A stretch of 64,000 bases of DNA from Marinilabilia rubra. GTDB taxonomy: Bacteria > Bacteroidota > Bacteroidia > Bacteroidales > Marinilabiliaceae. Shown piece by piece: positions 9,512 through 18,196 of this stretch. The stretch is from the NCBI RefSeq assembly GCF_003121985.1, contig NZ_QEWP01000017.1:1-64000 (forward strand), given 5' to 3'. The position numbers were made by a program, and so were the translations under genes. Below the pieces are notes generated by a model that was given only the letters and a program-made list of their open reading frames with translations, was not told where the DNA came from and searched no databases. Positions within the stretch are counted from its first letter, which is position 1, and each line of letters begins with the position of its first letter.

Positions 9512-10456
9512 ATGAGTGTTCAAGACAGGGAAAAAGAGCAATCTTTTTATGCCCATGGCAAACTTCTAATATCGGGTGAATACATGGTTTTAAATGGAGC
9601 CATGGCACTTGCAGTACCTCTTTCAAAAGGACAACTCATGAAAGTTAGCCCTAACTCCTCCCCAGTTTTTAGCTGGACAGCTTTTTCTCCTGCAGGCGAG
9701 TGGTTCTCGGTTAATTTCAAAAACGATCTTTCTGTTATTGACACCAATGATCCACAAAAAGCAAAAACACTCAAGAATATTCTTACCAGGGCCGCGGCAA
9801 TAAAAAATGTAACTCCTGACTTTTTCGCAGGAAAATCGGTAACCACAGAGCTTGAATTTGATCCAAACTGGGGATGGGGAAGCAGCTCAACCCTGATCAG
9901 CAATCTCTCTAACTGGATGGAGATAGATCCATATCAATTACTCTCCCGGACTTTTGGCGGATCAGGATATGATCTGGCATGTTCCAATGCCAGTGGACCT
10001 GTTTTTTATGTCTTATCCGGAAGCACCCCGTTACACGAGCCCACCCAATTCAATCCCCCGTTTGAGGATCAATTATGGGTTGTATACCTCAACAAGAAAC
10101 AAAGTTCATCCAAAGCAATAAAGGAGCACTTGAAAAAAACCCAAAAGAAATCATTACTTATAAAAGAAATCAGCCACATATCGAGGCAAATGAGTATTGA
10201 GAAAAGTTTTGAAAACTTCAGCAAACTTATGATTGAACATGAGTCTGTTATTAGTGGTTTGATTGGGTGGGCACCATTGAAGGAAAAGCACTTTAATGAT
10301 TTCCCCGGAGCCGTAAAATCACTTGGCGCCTGGGGAGGTGATTTTTTCATGGCCCTCTCGCCCCTATCAGATGATGAAACAAAAAAATACTTTCAAACAA
10401 AAGGGCTGAACGTTTTGTTTAAAATTAAAGACATAAAATTAGACAGTATAAAATGA
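9512..10456 (+). CDS. GYDIA-type GHMP kinase, candidate phosphomevalonate kinase
   Basis: Small-molecule kinase of the GHMP superfamily (314 residues). The N-terminal HGKLLISGEYMVLNGAMALA and the phosphate-binding loop GWGSSSTLISNL near residue 120 define the superfamily. The signature GGSGYDLACSNASGP near residue 150 is the variant of the GYDIA motif found in a Bacteroidota-specific group. It starts 13 bases after the reductase and overlaps the decarboxylase by four bases (ATGA). The pathway needs mevalonate kinase and phosphomevalonate kinase before the decarboxylase, and a separate mevalonate kinase-like gene follows, so phosphomevalonate kinase is the likely job; that is an inference from context. 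Confidence 0.82.
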   Translation: MSVQDREKEQSFYAHGKLLISGEYMVLNGAMALAVPLSKGQLMKVSPNSSPVFSWTAFSPAGEWFSVNFKNDLSVIDTNDPQKAKTLKNILTRAAAIKNVTPDFFAGKSVTTELEFDPNWGWGSSSTLISNLSNWMEIDPYQLLSRTFGGSGYDLACSNASGPVFYVLSGSTPLHEPTQFNPPFEDQLWVVYLNKKQSSSKAIKEHLKKTQKKSLLIKEISHISRQMSIEKSFENFSKLMIEHESVISGLIGWAPLKEKHFNDFPGAVKSLGAWGGDFFMALSPLSDDETKKYFQTKGLNVLFKIKDIKLDSIK

Positions 10457-11499
10457 CACATACCGCATCGCTAACATCCACGTGGCAATCACCTTCAAAT
10501 CTGGCAATTGTAAAATACTGGGGAAAAAAGAATATCCAGGAACCGGTAAACCCGTCTGTAAGTTTTTCCCTCTCCCAAGCATTTACAAGAACATCGGTGA
10601 ATCTTACGCCTAAAGAAGGCGGCGGTTTCTCTTTCAAACTCGACCAGCAACCTGTTCCCAAATTTGAAAATAAGATAGAAACATTCTTCAAAGCCGCGCG
10701 CCCCAGGTTACCTATAATTGAGAATTACTATTTCGACATTGAAAGCACCAACACCTTTCCTCACAGTACAGGAATTGCCTCCTCTGCCAGTGCAATGAGT
10801 GCATTGGCCTTTTGTCTGGCAGACCTTCAGCAGCAAGTGGATGGAAAAAAAGACCTCGACATCACGGAAGTCTCTTCTCTGGCCAGAATTGGTTCCGGGA
10901 GCGCTTCGAGATCAGTATATGGAAGCTGGAGTCTTTGGGGTAGAATGTCGGAGTTACCTGAAAGCAGTGACATATATGCTATTCCTGTTCCGGCAGATAT
11001 TGCTCCGGTATTCAGGAACCTACACGATGATATTCTAATCGTAAGCAGCCAAGATAAACCGGTAAGCAGTACACAAGGGCATAAATTAATGGATAATCAC
11101 CCTTACCGGGAAGGCAGAATATCCCAGGCAAGGCAAAACACGCTGACTTTACTCAAACATCTATCTTCGGGAAGTTTTGAAGGTTTTGCAGAAATAGCAG
11201 AATCTGAAGCACTGTCCCTTCACGGACTGATGATGAGCAGTACCCCTCCATATACTCTGTTACTTCCCAACACCCTTAGCATTATTGAAAAAATCAAAGA
11301 CTTCAGAAACAGGAAAGATATTCCTGTGACCTTCACTATGGATGCAGGGCCAAATATTCACCTGCTTTACCCTGATGAATTTTCCAAAGAAATTGCTGAG
11401 TGGGAAGAAAAAGAAATAAAACCCTTTTGCGCAAATGGCCGTATTATTCGCGACCAGGTGGGAAGAGGGCCTAAAAAAGGAATTGCAACCAAGAACTAA
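10453..11499 (+). CDS. mvaD: Diphosphomevalonate decarboxylase
   Basis: ATP-dependent decarboxylation of mevalonate diphosphate to isopentenyl diphosphate. Family motifs are NLAIVKYWGKKN near residue 16, the phosphate loop HSTGIASSASAMSALAF near residue 100, GSGSASRSVYGSW near residue 150, and TMDAGPNIHLLYP near residue 295 with the catalytic-pocket aspartate. Length 348 is normal. Its ATG overlaps the stop of the upstream kinase (ATGA) and the mevalonate kinase gene begins right after its stop, so translation of the three is probably coupled. Confidence 0.92.
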   Translation: MTHTASLTSTWQSPSNLAIVKYWGKKNIQEPVNPSVSFSLSQAFTRTSVNLTPKEGGGFSFKLDQQPVPKFENKIETFFKAARPRLPIIENYYFDIESTNTFPHSTGIASSASAMSALAFCLADLQQQVDGKKDLDITEVSSLARIGSGSASRSVYGSWSLWGRMSELPESSDIYAIPVPADIAPVFRNLHDDILIVSSQDKPVSSTQGHKLMDNHPYREGRISQARQNTLTLLKHLSSGSFEGFAEIAESEALSLHGLMMSSTPPYTLLLPNTLSIIEKIKDFRNRKDIPVTFTMDAGPNIHLLYPDEFSKEIAEWEEKEIKPFCANGRIIRDQVGRGPKKGIATKN

Positions 11500-12507
11500 A
11501 TGAAAATGCAGACAGAGGCAGGTGAAATATTTTATTCTAAAATAATGCTCTTTGGGGAATACTCCATCATAAAGGGCTCAATGGGATTAACCATTCCATA
11601 TTCACATTTTAATGGCCAACTTGCTTTTCCCAACAGGTCTAGTTATACAGATCTGGCTTTCGCTCAAAGAAGTAATCAGCACCTTTATGATTTTTGGTAC
11701 TATCTGCAATCATGGGTAAACAGTGGAGATATCATCAGCAAATTTGATACAGACAGATTGAAAAAAGATCTTGACGATGGTTTGTATTTCGAATCTACAA
11801 TCCCGGAAGGCTATGGATTAGGGAGCAGTGGTGCCCTGGTTGCAGCTTTTTATAAAAAATATGCTGCCGGTGCTCTGAAACCGCTAGAATCAATGACACC
11901 TGCCGACATCCGTGCTTTAAAATCAGAACTGGCCCAACTTGAATCATGGTTTCATGGTACCAGTTCCGGCATCGACCCCCTGATTTGTTACATGAAGCAT
12001 CCCCTGTTGCTTAAAGACCTTGATCACATTGAGCCTGTTGGACTTCCCAGATATCATCAGCAGAAATCTGATGCCATATTTTTGATTAACAGTGGGAAAC
12101 CCGGCAAGACGGCCCCTCTCGTTGATCACTTCATGACGCAATACAAACAAGATAAAAGTTTTCAAAATTTTGTTGACAAAGAATTTACTCCTGTCAGCAA
12201 CGATTGCATTTCCAACCTTATCAGCAACGAGAAGAACCAATTCTACAAAAACCTTAAGCACCTTTCTGAAATTCAAATTAAATCCCTTTGCCCAATGGTA
12301 CCTGCTTCGGTGCACAACATTTGGGAGGAAGGTATAAAAACAGATGATTTTTACCTCAAGCTATGTGGATCGGGAGGTGGTGGTTTTATTTTAGGATTCA
12401 CGCGAGATCTTCAAAAAGCCAAAAACGTCATGGAGCATCACAATCTAGACATTATCCCTGTTTACCAAGATCTTAGAAGCAAACTTCCACAAAACAATTC
12501 TGAATAA
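11500..12507 (+). CDS. Mevalonate kinase-like GHMP kinase
   Basis: GHMP-superfamily kinase of 335 residues, most likely phosphorylating mevalonate. It has the N-terminal KIMLFGEYSIIKGSMGL, the ATP loop PEGYGLGSSGALVAAFY near residue 105, FHGTSSGIDPLICY near residue 150 (with the catalytic aspartate), and the C-terminal glycine-rich CGSGGGGFILGF. Its ATG immediately follows the stop codon of the decarboxylase gene. Together with the preceding reductase, kinase, decarboxylase and upstream isomerase it completes a route from HMG-CoA to isopentenyl and dimethylallyl diphosphate. The two kinase assignments (this one and the GYDIA protein) could in principle be swapped. Confidence 0.85.
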   Translation: MKMQTEAGEIFYSKIMLFGEYSIIKGSMGLTIPYSHFNGQLAFPNRSSYTDLAFAQRSNQHLYDFWYYLQSWVNSGDIISKFDTDRLKKDLDDGLYFESTIPEGYGLGSSGALVAAFYKKYAAGALKPLESMTPADIRALKSELAQLESWFHGTSSGIDPLICYMKHPLLLKDLDHIEPVGLPRYHQQKSDAIFLINSGKPGKTAPLVDHFMTQYKQDKSFQNFVDKEFTPVSNDCISNLISNEKNQFYKNLKHLSEIQIKSLCPMVPASVHNIWEEGIKTDDFYLKLCGSGGGGFILGFTRDLQKAKNVMEHHNLDIIPVYQDLRSKLPQNNSE

Positions 12508-12556
12508 GAAAAACCCGGAAAGTCACAAAAGTTCAAATCACAAAATGTAATAAACC

Positions 12557-12901
12557 ATGCCATTATTAAAAGTAAGTACAAACAAAGCCGTTGAAATCAC
12601 ATCGCAAACCATGTTTTTAAAAACTGCTTCGAAAAAAGTGGCAGAAATCCTTCAAAAACCGGAAAAATTCGTAATGACCATTTTTGATCAGCCCACCCCC
12701 ATGACATTTGGTGGTTCAGATGAGGATGCGGCTTTTCTTGAAATTAAAAGCATTGGATTGACAGAAGATCAGGCCGGAATTTTGGCCAGGGAAATACCCG
12801 GAGTTGTGCAGAAAGAACTTGGAATTGATCCCTCCAGGATATACATTCAATTCTCCGACGCTCCAGGGAAATTCTGGGGATGGAATAAGGGAACTTTTTA
12901 A
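12557..12901 (+). CDS. MIF/phenylpyruvate tautomerase-like protein
   Basis: A 114-residue protein of the macrophage migration inhibitory factor family, the same length as MIF. The catalytic Pro follows the initiator Met (MPLLKVSTN), Lys33-region residues lie in AEILQKPEKFVM, and the C-terminal IYIQFSDAPGKFWGWNKGTF closely follows the MIF pattern (YI.F.D...WGWN..TF). Such enzymes tautomerise phenylpyruvate-type keto acids; the physiological substrate in bacteria is usually unknown. It lies 49 bases after the mevalonate kinase gene and ends before a bidirectional terminator, so it may be the last gene of that operon. Confidence 0.85.
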   Translation: MPLLKVSTNKAVEITSQTMFLKTASKKVAEILQKPEKFVMTIFDQPTPMTFGGSDEDAAFLEIKSIGLTEDQAGILAREIPGVVQKELGIDPSRIYIQFSDAPGKFWGWNKGTF

Positions 12902-13004
12902 AAATTCGAACCGCATAAGCCATATAAAAAGCCCGGATTTTAAAATGTCAAACAGGCATGCTATGCCTGTTTCTTACATCCTTACGAATTCGAACACAAA
13001 CTAT

Positions 13005-13046
13005 AAAAAAGCGAGAGCTCAATACTATTTGAGCTCCCGCTTTTTT
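13005..13046. terminator. Bidirectional terminator between the tautomerase and glnK genes
   Basis: The stem AAGCGAGAGCTCAA pairs with TTGAGCTCCCGCTT around a short loop, with an A-run on one side and a T-run on the other. It sits between two convergent genes and can stop transcription from both. Confidence 0.85.
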
Positions 13047-13062
13047 ATCAATCATTAACCTC

Positions 13063-13413
13063 TTATATTGCAGCTCCACCTCTTTCACCGGTCCGTATAC
13101 GTACGACCTGATCCATCGGTGTAACAAAAATTTTACCGTCCCCTACTTCTCCATCCATTCCACCATTTGTTTTGGCAGCTTCCACAATGGCATCTATAGT
13201 AGGATCAACAAACTCCTCGTTTACAGCAATATCAATTCTTATCTTCGGAATAAGATTGGGGACAATTCTTCTTCCCCTGTAAATTTCCTCATTTCGTTGA
13301 GCCCCATGTCCGGAAACACGGCTAACAGTAATACGGGTAATTCCTGACGAAATGAGAGATTCCCGAACCTGGTCAAGTTGCTGCTCTCTTATTATGGCTG
13401 TTATTAATTTCAT
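13063..13413 (-). CDS. glnK: PII nitrogen-regulatory protein
   Basis: Trimeric PII signal protein (116 residues) that senses ATP/ADP and 2-oxoglutarate and blocks the ammonium channel. The N-terminus MKLITAIIREQQLDQVRESL, the T-loop region around EEIYRGRRIVPNLIPK (with the conserved Tyr) and the C-terminal GDGKIFVTPMDQVVRIRTGERG are classical. It lies 206 bases downstream of the ammonium transporter gene on the same strand, the standard amt-glnK pairing. The T-loop departs from the enteric sequence at several positions but keeps the central tyrosine. Confidence 0.93.
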   Translation of the reverse strand: MKLITAIIREQQLDQVRESLISSGITRITVSRVSGHGAQRNEEIYRGRRIVPNLIPKIRIDIAVNEEFVDPTIDAIVEAAKTNGGMDGEVGDGKIFVTPMDQVVRIRTGERGGAAI

Positions 13414-13619
13414 TTTCTTTGTTTTTTCAATTAAAAAACACCAACTGATTTACATGACAATATCACTAATTTAATTTGAAATTCACAAAAATGCCATGTT
13501 TCACAGATAAGTTGAATAATTATAGGGAGTGCTACCCTGTAAGATAAATCTCAGTGCTAAGATCCCGCTTTGCCTTAGGATTCACTTTTCTCCCCCCGCA
13601 AAACGATTCTTAAACAACA

Positions 13620-14942
13620 CTAGTTGGGATTCAACATACCGTAACCTCTTTCTCCATGATAAGAAGGATCAAGCCCCTGCATTTCTTCTTTTGGTGTTGA
13701 TTTTAATCCCATTGTTTTCTGAACAATCCAAAGTAATACAATCGTCACCACAAGGGCATAAACAATAGCGATACCTACCGCTGCAGCCTGAACAACAAAC
13801 TGATCCCAAACAGACCAGGCACCACCAACAGCATCAGCAGCATTAGCCATCCACTCCGGGCGAATGAAGAAAACAAGCAACAACGCACCTACAATACCAC
13901 CTACACCGTGAACGCCAAAAGCATCCAGACTATCATCGTAGCCCCACTTATCTTTAAGAATGATAGCAAAGTAGCAAACCAGGGAAGCTACCGCTCCCAA
14001 CACGAGAGCTCCGATGGGCTGAACCACACCGGCGGCAGGGGTTACGGCAACCAGACCCGCTAATATACCACTGGCAAACCCCAGCGCGGTGGCTTTTCCC
14101 TGGTGGGCCAACTCGATGACCATCCACATCAGAGCACCTGCCGCAGCAGCAATCTGAGTGGCAGTCAGGGCCTGGGCAGTCGTCAGTCCACTTGAGACGC
14201 TGCTTCCGGCATTAAAGCCAAACCAGCCAACCCAGAGCAAACCGGCACCAATCAAGGTAATAACAAGATTATTGGGACGCATTTGTCGCTGAGGATATCC
14301 TCTTCGGGCACCTAAGTAAAGAGCTGCAACCAATCCGCTTACACCGGCAGAAATATGAACTACAGTTCCTCCGGCAAAGTCAATTGCTCCGTCAGCTCCA
14401 AGATTGAAAAGAAATCCATCAGGAGCCCATACCCAGTGACACAAAGGATTGTATACCAACAATCCCCATAATGTGATAAAAACAAGATAGCTTTTAAATT
14501 TAATTCGTTCTGCAACAGCCCCTGCCAACAAGGCAGGTGTTATAATGGCAAACTTGCCCTGAAACATGGAGAATACATATTCAGGAATTCCTTCCTCCAT
14601 AATAGTTTGATCAATGCCTTTCAGGAATACATAATCCCAGTTCCAGCCAATCCATCCACCTAATACATTTTCTCCAAAAGTCATGCTGTAACTCACAGCT
14701 ACCCATAATACACTCATTACCCCCATTGCGGCAAAACTGTGCATCATAGTACCTAATACATTTTTGGATCTTACAAGACCGCCGTAGAACATAGCCAGTC
14801 CGGGAATCATTAACAATACCAGTGCCGTAGATGTCAGCATCCAGGCTGTGGCGCCGGTATCAATTTCAGGTTGTTCGGCTGCCAGTATTGGGACCACGCC
14901 CGCCAACATAAAGGCAGCTAACATTAACAATCGCTTACTCAT
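13620..14942 (-). CDS. amt: Ammonium transporter
   Basis: Inner-membrane ammonium channel with 11 expected transmembrane helices and a cleavable signal peptide (ends near VPILAAEQ). Both pore histidines are visible: GGTVVHISAGVSGLVA (twin-His 1, near residue 195) and DAFGVHGVGGIVGA (twin-His 2, near residue 345). PGLAMFYGGLVRSKN in the first helix is the family signature. Length 440 is typical. It is transcribed with glnK downstream and carries a good promoter match at 15011-15041. Confidence 0.95.
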   Translation of the reverse strand: MSKRLLMLAAFMLAGVVPILAAEQPEIDTGATAWMLTSTALVLLMIPGLAMFYGGLVRSKNVLGTMMHSFAAMGVMSVLWVAVSYSMTFGENVLGGWIGWNWDYVFLKGIDQTIMEEGIPEYVFSMFQGKFAIITPALLAGAVAERIKFKSYLVFITLWGLLVYNPLCHWVWAPDGFLFNLGADGAIDFAGGTVVHISAGVSGLVAALYLGARRGYPQRQMRPNNLVITLIGAGLLWVGWFGFNAGSSVSSGLTTAQALTATQIAAAAGALMWMVIELAHQGKATALGFASGILAGLVAVTPAAGVVQPIGALVLGAVASLVCYFAIILKDKWGYDDSLDAFGVHGVGGIVGALLLVFFIRPEWMANAADAVGGAWSVWDQFVVQAAAVGIAIVYALVVTIVLLWIVQKTMGLKSTPKEEMQGLDPSYHGERGYGMLNPN

Positions 14943-15010
14943 AGTTCAATTTATTTTAGTCTGGTTAGTAACTAAAAAATGTCCTGCAGGAAAAATTCAA
15001 TTTTTCGGTG

Positions 15011-15041
15011 CAAATATATATCAAAATTGGGGTTATATCAA
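15011..15041 (-). promoter_or_regulatory. Promoter of amt-glnK
   Basis: Read on the minus strand there is TTG, 20 bases, then TATATTTG, a perfect match to the Bacteroidota -7 consensus TAnnTTTG at the right spacing from a -33 element. The start of amt lies about 65 bases downstream. No nitrogen-regulator site could be recognised. Confidence 0.6.
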
Positions 15042-15235
15042 TTTTTTTGGACTTTTTATTGCCCCACCCCCATCAAAAACACCCTTGTATATATCATAAA
15101 TGCAATAAACCTGAAAAAACCCTTCAAAAAACACACCCTGCAATCTTTTTAATAGCACACCAGGATATCCAATTGTAGCGACCACTTCATTTCCTCCATT
15201 TTTTATATCTTTGGGCATTCCGAAAAATGGCAATT

Positions 15236-15604
15236 ATGTTTCATCTGGGGCTTTTAAGCACACATTTACCATACATTCTCATTATCGTCTTTTATGCGGC
15301 AACCTTTTTTTTGCCCGGCAAAGACCAATCTTGTGAATGCACCACAGATGACAGCAGCAATAAAATCAGCTCTGAATGCAACATCCATTGCCTGTCTCAT
15401 GCTTCGAATTACAGCCGGTGTTTTTTTCAGAATAATGAGTATAAACGGAATATTTCATCAAAGGCTGAAGCAAAAACAAGCATCACCCAATTCCGGCTAT
15501 CAAAAAGTGACATTCTTAACTATCCACCTCCTGCGCCAATCCTGCAAACATTGGTAAACGGTCATTTTTCAAACCGTCCACCACCGTTAGTAAGTTTAAT
15601 TTGA
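15236..15604 (+). CDS. Small hypothetical protein with N-terminal membrane segment
   Basis: An open frame of about 122 residues starting MFHLGLLSTHLPYILIIVFY. A hydrophobic stretch of about 20 residues is followed by a short region with several cysteines and then a hydrophilic part with proline runs (YPPPAPI and RPPPL) near the C-terminus. Small proteins of this build often precede TonB receptor genes in Bacteroidota, and this one lies 339 bases upstream of one. I do not recognise a family. It could be a chance frame in an otherwise empty gap. Confidence 0.45.
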   Translation: MFHLGLLSTHLPYILIIVFYAATFFLPGKDQSCECTTDDSSNKISSECNIHCLSHASNYSRCFFQNNEYKRNISSKAEAKTSITQFRLSKSDILNYPPPAPILQTLVNGHFSNRPPPLVSLI

Positions 15605-15943
15605 CATTTTCCTTTTGAGCAGTACCCGGCCGTTCTGAAAAAACAAATTAATCCTGATAAAAATACAGGGCCCAAATCGACACACGACCAATCCTTTATG
15701 GTTTCAGTCCATTTTGCATGAGGCATCCAATTTGTCTGACCGAATCAAGCAACAGGCAAAAAACGCATTGCAAAATCTGTCAGGGATGCTTAGATAAATC
15801 AAAACGCACGAATGGGTTTATGTCATTTCCGGGATTTTTCTCATTTTCTTAATAAATGGATTATTTTAGATTTCAACTCCTGCAATAAAATTGAAGGAGA
15901 TCAGGTTTTTTGTAAAACTATACTCAATTCGTAAAGACCAAAT
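15605..15943. other. Intergenic region upstream of the TonB receptor gene
   Basis: No gene is visible. It should contain the promoter of the receptor gene, possibly with an iron-responsive operator, but I see neither a clear TAnnTTTG box nor a convincing inverted repeat of Fur-box type. Confidence 0.4.
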
Positions 15944-18061
15944 ATGCAGACCATAAAAACAGGACTATTTCTAATTATCGCTTTTTCTCTTTCACTTGCC
16001 ACCAATATAAATGCTCAAAATCAATACAAACAGGACGACTTCCTGGTGTCGCTTGATAGCGTAAATTTCCCCACTGTTCAGCTGGGAGAGGTCGTTATAA
16101 AAAGTGCTCGTGAACAAAGGCCTCTTCAAGAGCTGCCTATCTCTACAAGTCTGGTACCGGCCTCAAAAATTGAACAGGAACAAGTAACCGGCTTAACGGA
16201 CTTAACCACCAGGGTACCTAACCTCTATATGCCATCCTATGGAAGCAAGCTTACTTCTCCCATATACATCAGAGGTATCGGATCCAGAATCAATAGTCCG
16301 GCCATTGGACTGTATGTTGACAATGTTCCGCAATTTGACAAGTCTTCCTTCGACTTTGAATTCTATAATATAGAGAGAGTTGAGGTTCTGAGAGGCCCCC
16401 AGGGAACAATGTATGGTCGTAACAACCTTGGTGGCCTGATTCATGTCTTCACCCAAAGTCCCCAGGGGCGTAAGAACATAGAAATAGAAGCAGAAAGCGG
16501 GAATTATGGTCTTCAGCAATACAAAGCAATCATTAATCAACCTATCGCTGAAAAGACCGATTTCCAGATAAGCGGTCAATACCGTCATTCTGATGGCTAT
16601 TTTGAGAACCAATATTCAGGAAAGATGGCCGACAACATGGACGTTTACAATGGACGATTTCGATTGGTGCATCGCTGGAGCCGGAATTTGGAAAGCGACT
16701 TCATTGTTTCATACGAAAACAGCGACCAGAATGGCTATCCTTATGGTAAAATAGATCCGGAAACCGGGAAACTTCAAGAGGTAGATTATAATGAACCCAG
16801 CTCTTATTATCGAAATCTTGCCACAGCAGGACTGGTCAACACCTGGAAAAAAAACAATTTCACTTTGAGATCGGTTACCAGTGCACAATACATTGATGAT
16901 AAACAAGTTATTGATCAGGATTTCACAGAGGAAAGCAAGTATCTGGTAGACCAGCCTCAGACAAAACATATTTTCTCTCAGGAACTAACAGCCACAGTGG
17001 AAAAAGAAGATCTGGAAACCATTATCGGGGTGTTTGCTTTTTCTCATCAATTGGATAAAGATGTAAGAGTGGATATAGGTCCTGACAAGTCGACCATCGT
17101 ACGAAAAAGTTACGATCACTCCAACACCGGGCTGGCCGCGTTTTCACAAACCACCATCAGTAATTTCATTGTCAATGGATTGTCATTCACTTCAGGCATA
17201 AGGGTTGACTGGGAAAATGCCACGCAGGATTACTACTACGACATGGTCCAAAATGGGAGGGTTATTCCGGTGGACAGTACCGATTCAGAATTGAAATTCT
17301 CAGAAGCACTCCCAAGAATTACGTTTGATTATCAATTTCGAAATGTCGTTAATATTTTTGCATCCCTCACCAAAGGCTATAAAACAGGAGGCTTCAACAG
17401 CACCTTTGAGCGTGCGGAAGACCAAACATTTGACGCCGAACACAGCTGGAACTATGAAGCAGGTATTAAATCCAAATGGTTGTTTAACCTGATGCGTATG
17501 AGTATCTCCGGTTTCTACATCGACTGGAAAAACCAACAGATATACCAGCCGGTACCAAGCGGACGAGGCAGCATGCTCAAAAATGCCGGTCGATCAGAAA
17601 GCCGGGGTGTTGAAGCAGAAATAATCCTAAAGCCAGCCAAAGCTCTGGAAACAACAATTAACATTGGACACACCAGAGCCACCTTTTCAGAATACCAGAA
17701 AAATGATTCCACCGATTTATCGGGAAACTTCCTGCCCTATGCGCCAAGAGTTACTGTTTATGCCGGACAGGAAATAACCCTCCCCATCCGGGAAAACATT
17801 CTTGACAAAGCACTGGTAAACATCAACTACCAGGGAACCGGAAAACTTTACTGGGATGATGAGAACAGTGCTTCACAGGATTATTATGGTGTGTTGAATG
17901 GATCTGTAACCCTTGAAAAAAAGAATTTGAGATTAACTTTGTGGGCCCGTAATATTCTGGATACCGATTATCAGGTTTTCCGGTTCAGTGCATTGGGCAA
18001 CAATTATGCACAACGGGGCATCCCTGCAATATGGGGTGTTAGGTTAAAGGCATCGTTTTAG
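15944..18061 (+). CDS. TonB-dependent outer-membrane receptor
   Basis: A 705-residue outer-membrane transporter. After a signal peptide (cleavage near TNINAQ) there is a TonB-box-like QLGEVVIKSAREQ, the plug domain with IYIRGIGSR and VEVLRGPQGTMYGRNNLGGLIHVFTQ (near residues 145-172), and a beta-barrel ending in an aromatic-rich strand closing with Phe. No carboxypeptidase-like N-terminal domain or SusD partner is present, which argues against polysaccharide uptake and for a small ligand such as a siderophore, haem or vitamin. The following MFS and haem-biosynthesis genes favour an iron compound; this is contextual only. Confidence 0.9.
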   Translation: MQTIKTGLFLIIAFSLSLATNINAQNQYKQDDFLVSLDSVNFPTVQLGEVVIKSAREQRPLQELPISTSLVPASKIEQEQVTGLTDLTTRVPNLYMPSYGSKLTSPIYIRGIGSRINSPAIGLYVDNVPQFDKSSFDFEFYNIERVEVLRGPQGTMYGRNNLGGLIHVFTQSPQGRKNIEIEAESGNYGLQQYKAIINQPIAEKTDFQISGQYRHSDGYFENQYSGKMADNMDVYNGRFRLVHRWSRNLESDFIVSYENSDQNGYPYGKIDPETGKLQEVDYNEPSSYYRNLATAGLVNTWKKNNFTLRSVTSAQYIDDKQVIDQDFTEESKYLVDQPQTKHIFSQELTATVEKEDLETIIGVFAFSHQLDKDVRVDIGPDKSTIVRKSYDHSNTGLAAFSQTTISNFIVNGLSFTSGIRVDWENATQDYYYDMVQNGRVIPVDSTDSELKFSEALPRITFDYQFRNVVNIFASLTKGYKTGGFNSTFERAEDQTFDAEHSWNYEAGIKSKWLFNLMRMSISGFYIDWKNQQIYQPVPSGRGSMLKNAGRSESRGVEAEIILKPAKALETTINIGHTRATFSEYQKNDSTDLSGNFLPYAPRVTVYAGQEITLPIRENILDKALVNINYQGTGKLYWDDENSASQDYYGVLNGSVTLEKKNLRLTLWARNILDTDYQVFRFSALGNNYAQRGIPAIWGVRLKASF

Positions 18062-18196
18062 AGTTACTCAGAAAGTGATGGGCAATTACAAACAATGAAG
18101 CTACGGTAGAGACCCATGGCCATGCGTATCTAGTTGTCCGCAGAATCAATCCGGGATAGCACCCCAACCATTAGGTTTTATTTAAAAACATAACAG

